Shown: positions 30,777-32,072 of the stretch, in pieces
How the letters are laid out: every line of letters starts with the position of its first letter
Position numbering within the stretch: the stretch's first letter is position 1
Assembly: GCF_025060895.1 (NCBI RefSeq)
Contig: NZ_JANZKV010000056.1
Coordinates: 1-32,072, forward strand
Origin: Stieleria sedimenti
GTDB lineage: Bacteria > Planctomycetota > Planctomycetia > Pirellulales > Pirellulaceae
DNA length: 32,072 bases
Direction: 5' to 3'
Notes under the pieces: generated by a model
Told to the model about the DNA's origin: nothing
The model's input: the letters and a program-made list of their open reading frames with translations, nothing else
Databases searched by the model: none
Program-made: the position numbers and the translations under genes

Positions 30777-31856
30777 ATGAATGCACTCGCAAAACTCTTT
30801 TCCAACTCGTCGCTTACACGTCAGGTCATGGAAGTTTCTCCTTCCGCAGTCGTGATTGCGGACCATGAGGGGACCATTCTGTTTGCCAATGAGAATGTCC
30901 AGCATTGGTTCGGCTACGCATGTTCGGAGATCACCGGATCAACGCTTGATGGGTTGCTGCCGGAGATCGGCCGACGTGACGACCACGCACACTCGGCGCA
31001 CGCAATGGCACAGGCACCGATCGGCATGGAACAGGGGGGGCCCCAACGCGTCGTCTGTAAAGACGGTTCGGAGATGGTGGTCGACGTCACGCTGGTTCCG
31101 GTCGAAGAACAATCCGAACCATTGATTCTGGCAAATTTTTCAAGGTCCGACTCGGACAAGCTCGATGGCCAACGGCTGGAATCCGAACGATACGACGCGA
31201 TCGCCAAGATGATCAGTGGTCTGGCGCACGAAAGCCGTAATGCGCTGCAGCGTGCCGTTGCCTGCCTGGACCTGCTGGAACTGGACTTCAGCGAAAGTGA
31301 TCGCCACCTGGAATTGTCTCGGAAGATCCGCCGTTCCCTTTCCGATCTGCTGGAGAACTACGACGAGGTCAGACGATTCGCCGCGCCGATCACGCTGAGT
31401 CGAACCGCGACCCACTTGGCACCCCTCTGTCGAAGCGTATTCGATGAGTTGCAAATAAAATGCGACGCTTGGGCGAACCGGCTCGAGATCGCGGGTGACG
31501 ATAACGACGATGATCTCGCGTGCATCGACCGCGGCAAGTTCCAAGAAGTGTTTCATCAAGTTCTGGACAACGCGTTTGACCAGCCACAGGGTCGCGTCAA
31601 CATCCGCGTGACGCATGAACGAGCCACGATCCGAAATCAGCCCGCCGTGCGGATCTGCATCCACAACGATGGACAGCCGTTTTACGCCGAAGCTCTGGTC
31701 CGTGCGTTCGAACCGTTTTACACGACCAAGCAACACGGGACGGGGCTGGGGTTGTCGATCAGTCGTCGAATCGTGGAAGCACATGGCGGCCAGATTTTCG
31801 CCCGCAACCCCGACGCGGGCGGCGCGCAGATCGAAGTCGTGGTGCCGGCGTTCTGA
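30777..31856 (+). CDS. PAS histidine kinase with the HESRNALQR H-box
   Basis: A 359-aa soluble kinase from ATG 30777; a longer frame to 30705 has no ribosome site. PAS at about 15-125 (V-S-P-S-A-V-V-I-A-D-H-E-G-T-I-L-F-A-N-E, D-G-S-E-M-V-V-D-V-T). The H-box L-A-H-E-S-R-N-A-L-Q-R (H151) is identical over nine residues to that of the hybrid kinase, so they are paralogues. The ATPase has V-L-D-N-A-F-D-Q and T-G-L-G-L-S-I-S, but the first G-box is H-N-D-G-Q-P-F instead of D-x-G-x-G, a possible weakening. No receiver gene is adjacent, so it may feed the REC of the hybrid kinase or the double receiver. Confidence 0.9.
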   Translation: MNALAKLFSNSSLTRQVMEVSPSAVVIADHEGTILFANENVQHWFGYACSEITGSTLDGLLPEIGRRDDHAHSAHAMAQAPIGMEQGGPQRVVCKDGSEMVVDVTLVPVEEQSEPLILANFSRSDSDKLDGQRLESERYDAIAKMISGLAHESRNALQRAVACLDLLELDFSESDRHLELSRKIRRSLSDLLENYDEVRRFAAPITLSRTATHLAPLCRSVFDELQIKCDAWANRLEIAGDDNDDDLACIDRGKFQEVFHQVLDNAFDQPQGRVNIRVTHERATIRNQPAVRICIHNDGQPFYAEALVRAFEPFYTTKQHGTGLGLSISRRIVEAHGGQIFARNPDAGGAQIEVVVPAF

Positions 31857-31909
31857 TGATCGTCATCCGAATTCACCCAACGATTCCAAACGTAACTTTT
31901 TGACCGTGG

Positions 31910-31928
31910 CGTAAGCTTCCAGCTTGCG
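31910..31928. repeat. REP-like palindrome after the last kinase gene
   Basis: CGTAAGCTTCCAGCTTGCG: an 8-bp stem with one G-T pair and a TCC loop. I recall the same short sequence being scattered in planctomycete intergenic DNA. It may cap the transcript. Confidence 0.6.
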
Positions 31929-32010
31929 TCGGTCAGGCCTTGTCCGACACCCGACGGCACGCACAGCATGCCCTACGCAACGGTGACGCCAAGCGGGGTG
32001 TTTTTGTTAG

Positions 32011-32031
32011 CGGAAGGGCGCCAGCCCTCCG
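32011..32031. repeat. Second REP-like palindrome near the window end
   Basis: CGGAAGGGCGCCAGCCCTCCG: an 8-bp stem with one bulged A and a GCCA loop, in the 216-bp gene-free tail of the window. It probably belongs to the same class of dispersed intergenic elements; no gene is visible around it. Confidence 0.5.
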
Positions 32032-32072
32032 GTCTTTCACGGTGTTTTTGAAGCGCGACCGGACGGCTCGCG

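Noticed and set aside
1-32072. CRISPR arrays, rRNA genes, riboswitches
   Set aside because: No regularly spaced direct repeats, no rRNA stretches and no recognisable riboswitch core were seen on either strand.

Overview
The window looks like a chromosomal segment of a planctomycete, probably of the Rhodopirellula/Pirellulales type. This rests on gene content, not on a marker gene. It has an ECF sigma factor beside a giant Ser/Thr kinase-WD40 protein, a DUF4347/LTD/CotH surface protein with a LEPR-XLL-like N-terminus, two PEP-CTERM proteins, short weak ribosome sites, and AT-poor intergenic DNA with REP-like palindromes.

Layout. Bases 330-1375 encode two small exported proteins. Bases 1566-3889 are an A/T-richer accessory block: a LysM-like protein, an excisionase-type HTH protein, and a two-gene overlapping pair whose first member carries a HEPN-type R-N-x3-H motif. 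Bases 3954-9243 (minus strand) are the wreck of a prophage packaging region. It contains a small zinc-ribbon gene and a GpA-type terminase large subunit broken by stops and frameshifts, plus two small upstream genes. The terminase is split by an IS66-family element at 4795-8171, which has 20-bp perfect inverted repeats, tnpA/tnpB/tnpC, an extra 96-aa ORF and a long non-coding tail. Bases 9843-14116 hold the kinase-WD40 and ECF sigma pair.

Bases 14514-17755 are a second mobile or defence-like patch on the minus strand. It runs from a broken tyrosine integrase through an excisionase-like HTH, a tight three-gene set with WYL-like and winged-helix-like members, and a PD-(D/E)XK nuclease to a HIRAN protein. 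It lies just left of a tRNA-Lys(CUU) gene at 17914-17986 that has its own terminator.

Bases 18104-20285 encode a voltage-gated-type K+ channel and a Dcu-family C4-dicarboxylate transporter. Bases 20632-26611 encode the large CotH/LTD protein and, divergently, two PEP-CTERM proteins. Bases 26577-31856 form a signalling cluster: a double-receiver regulator, a FixL-like (probably haem-binding) PAS histidine kinase overlapping it, a REC-PAS-kinase hybrid, a BON-domain protein, and a third PAS kinase sharing the same unusual H-box. A FixL-like oxygen sensor about 7 kb from a fumarate/succinate-type exchanger suggests low-oxygen physiology, but a direct link is only inference.

All assignments come from reading the translations and motifs by eye; no database search was run.
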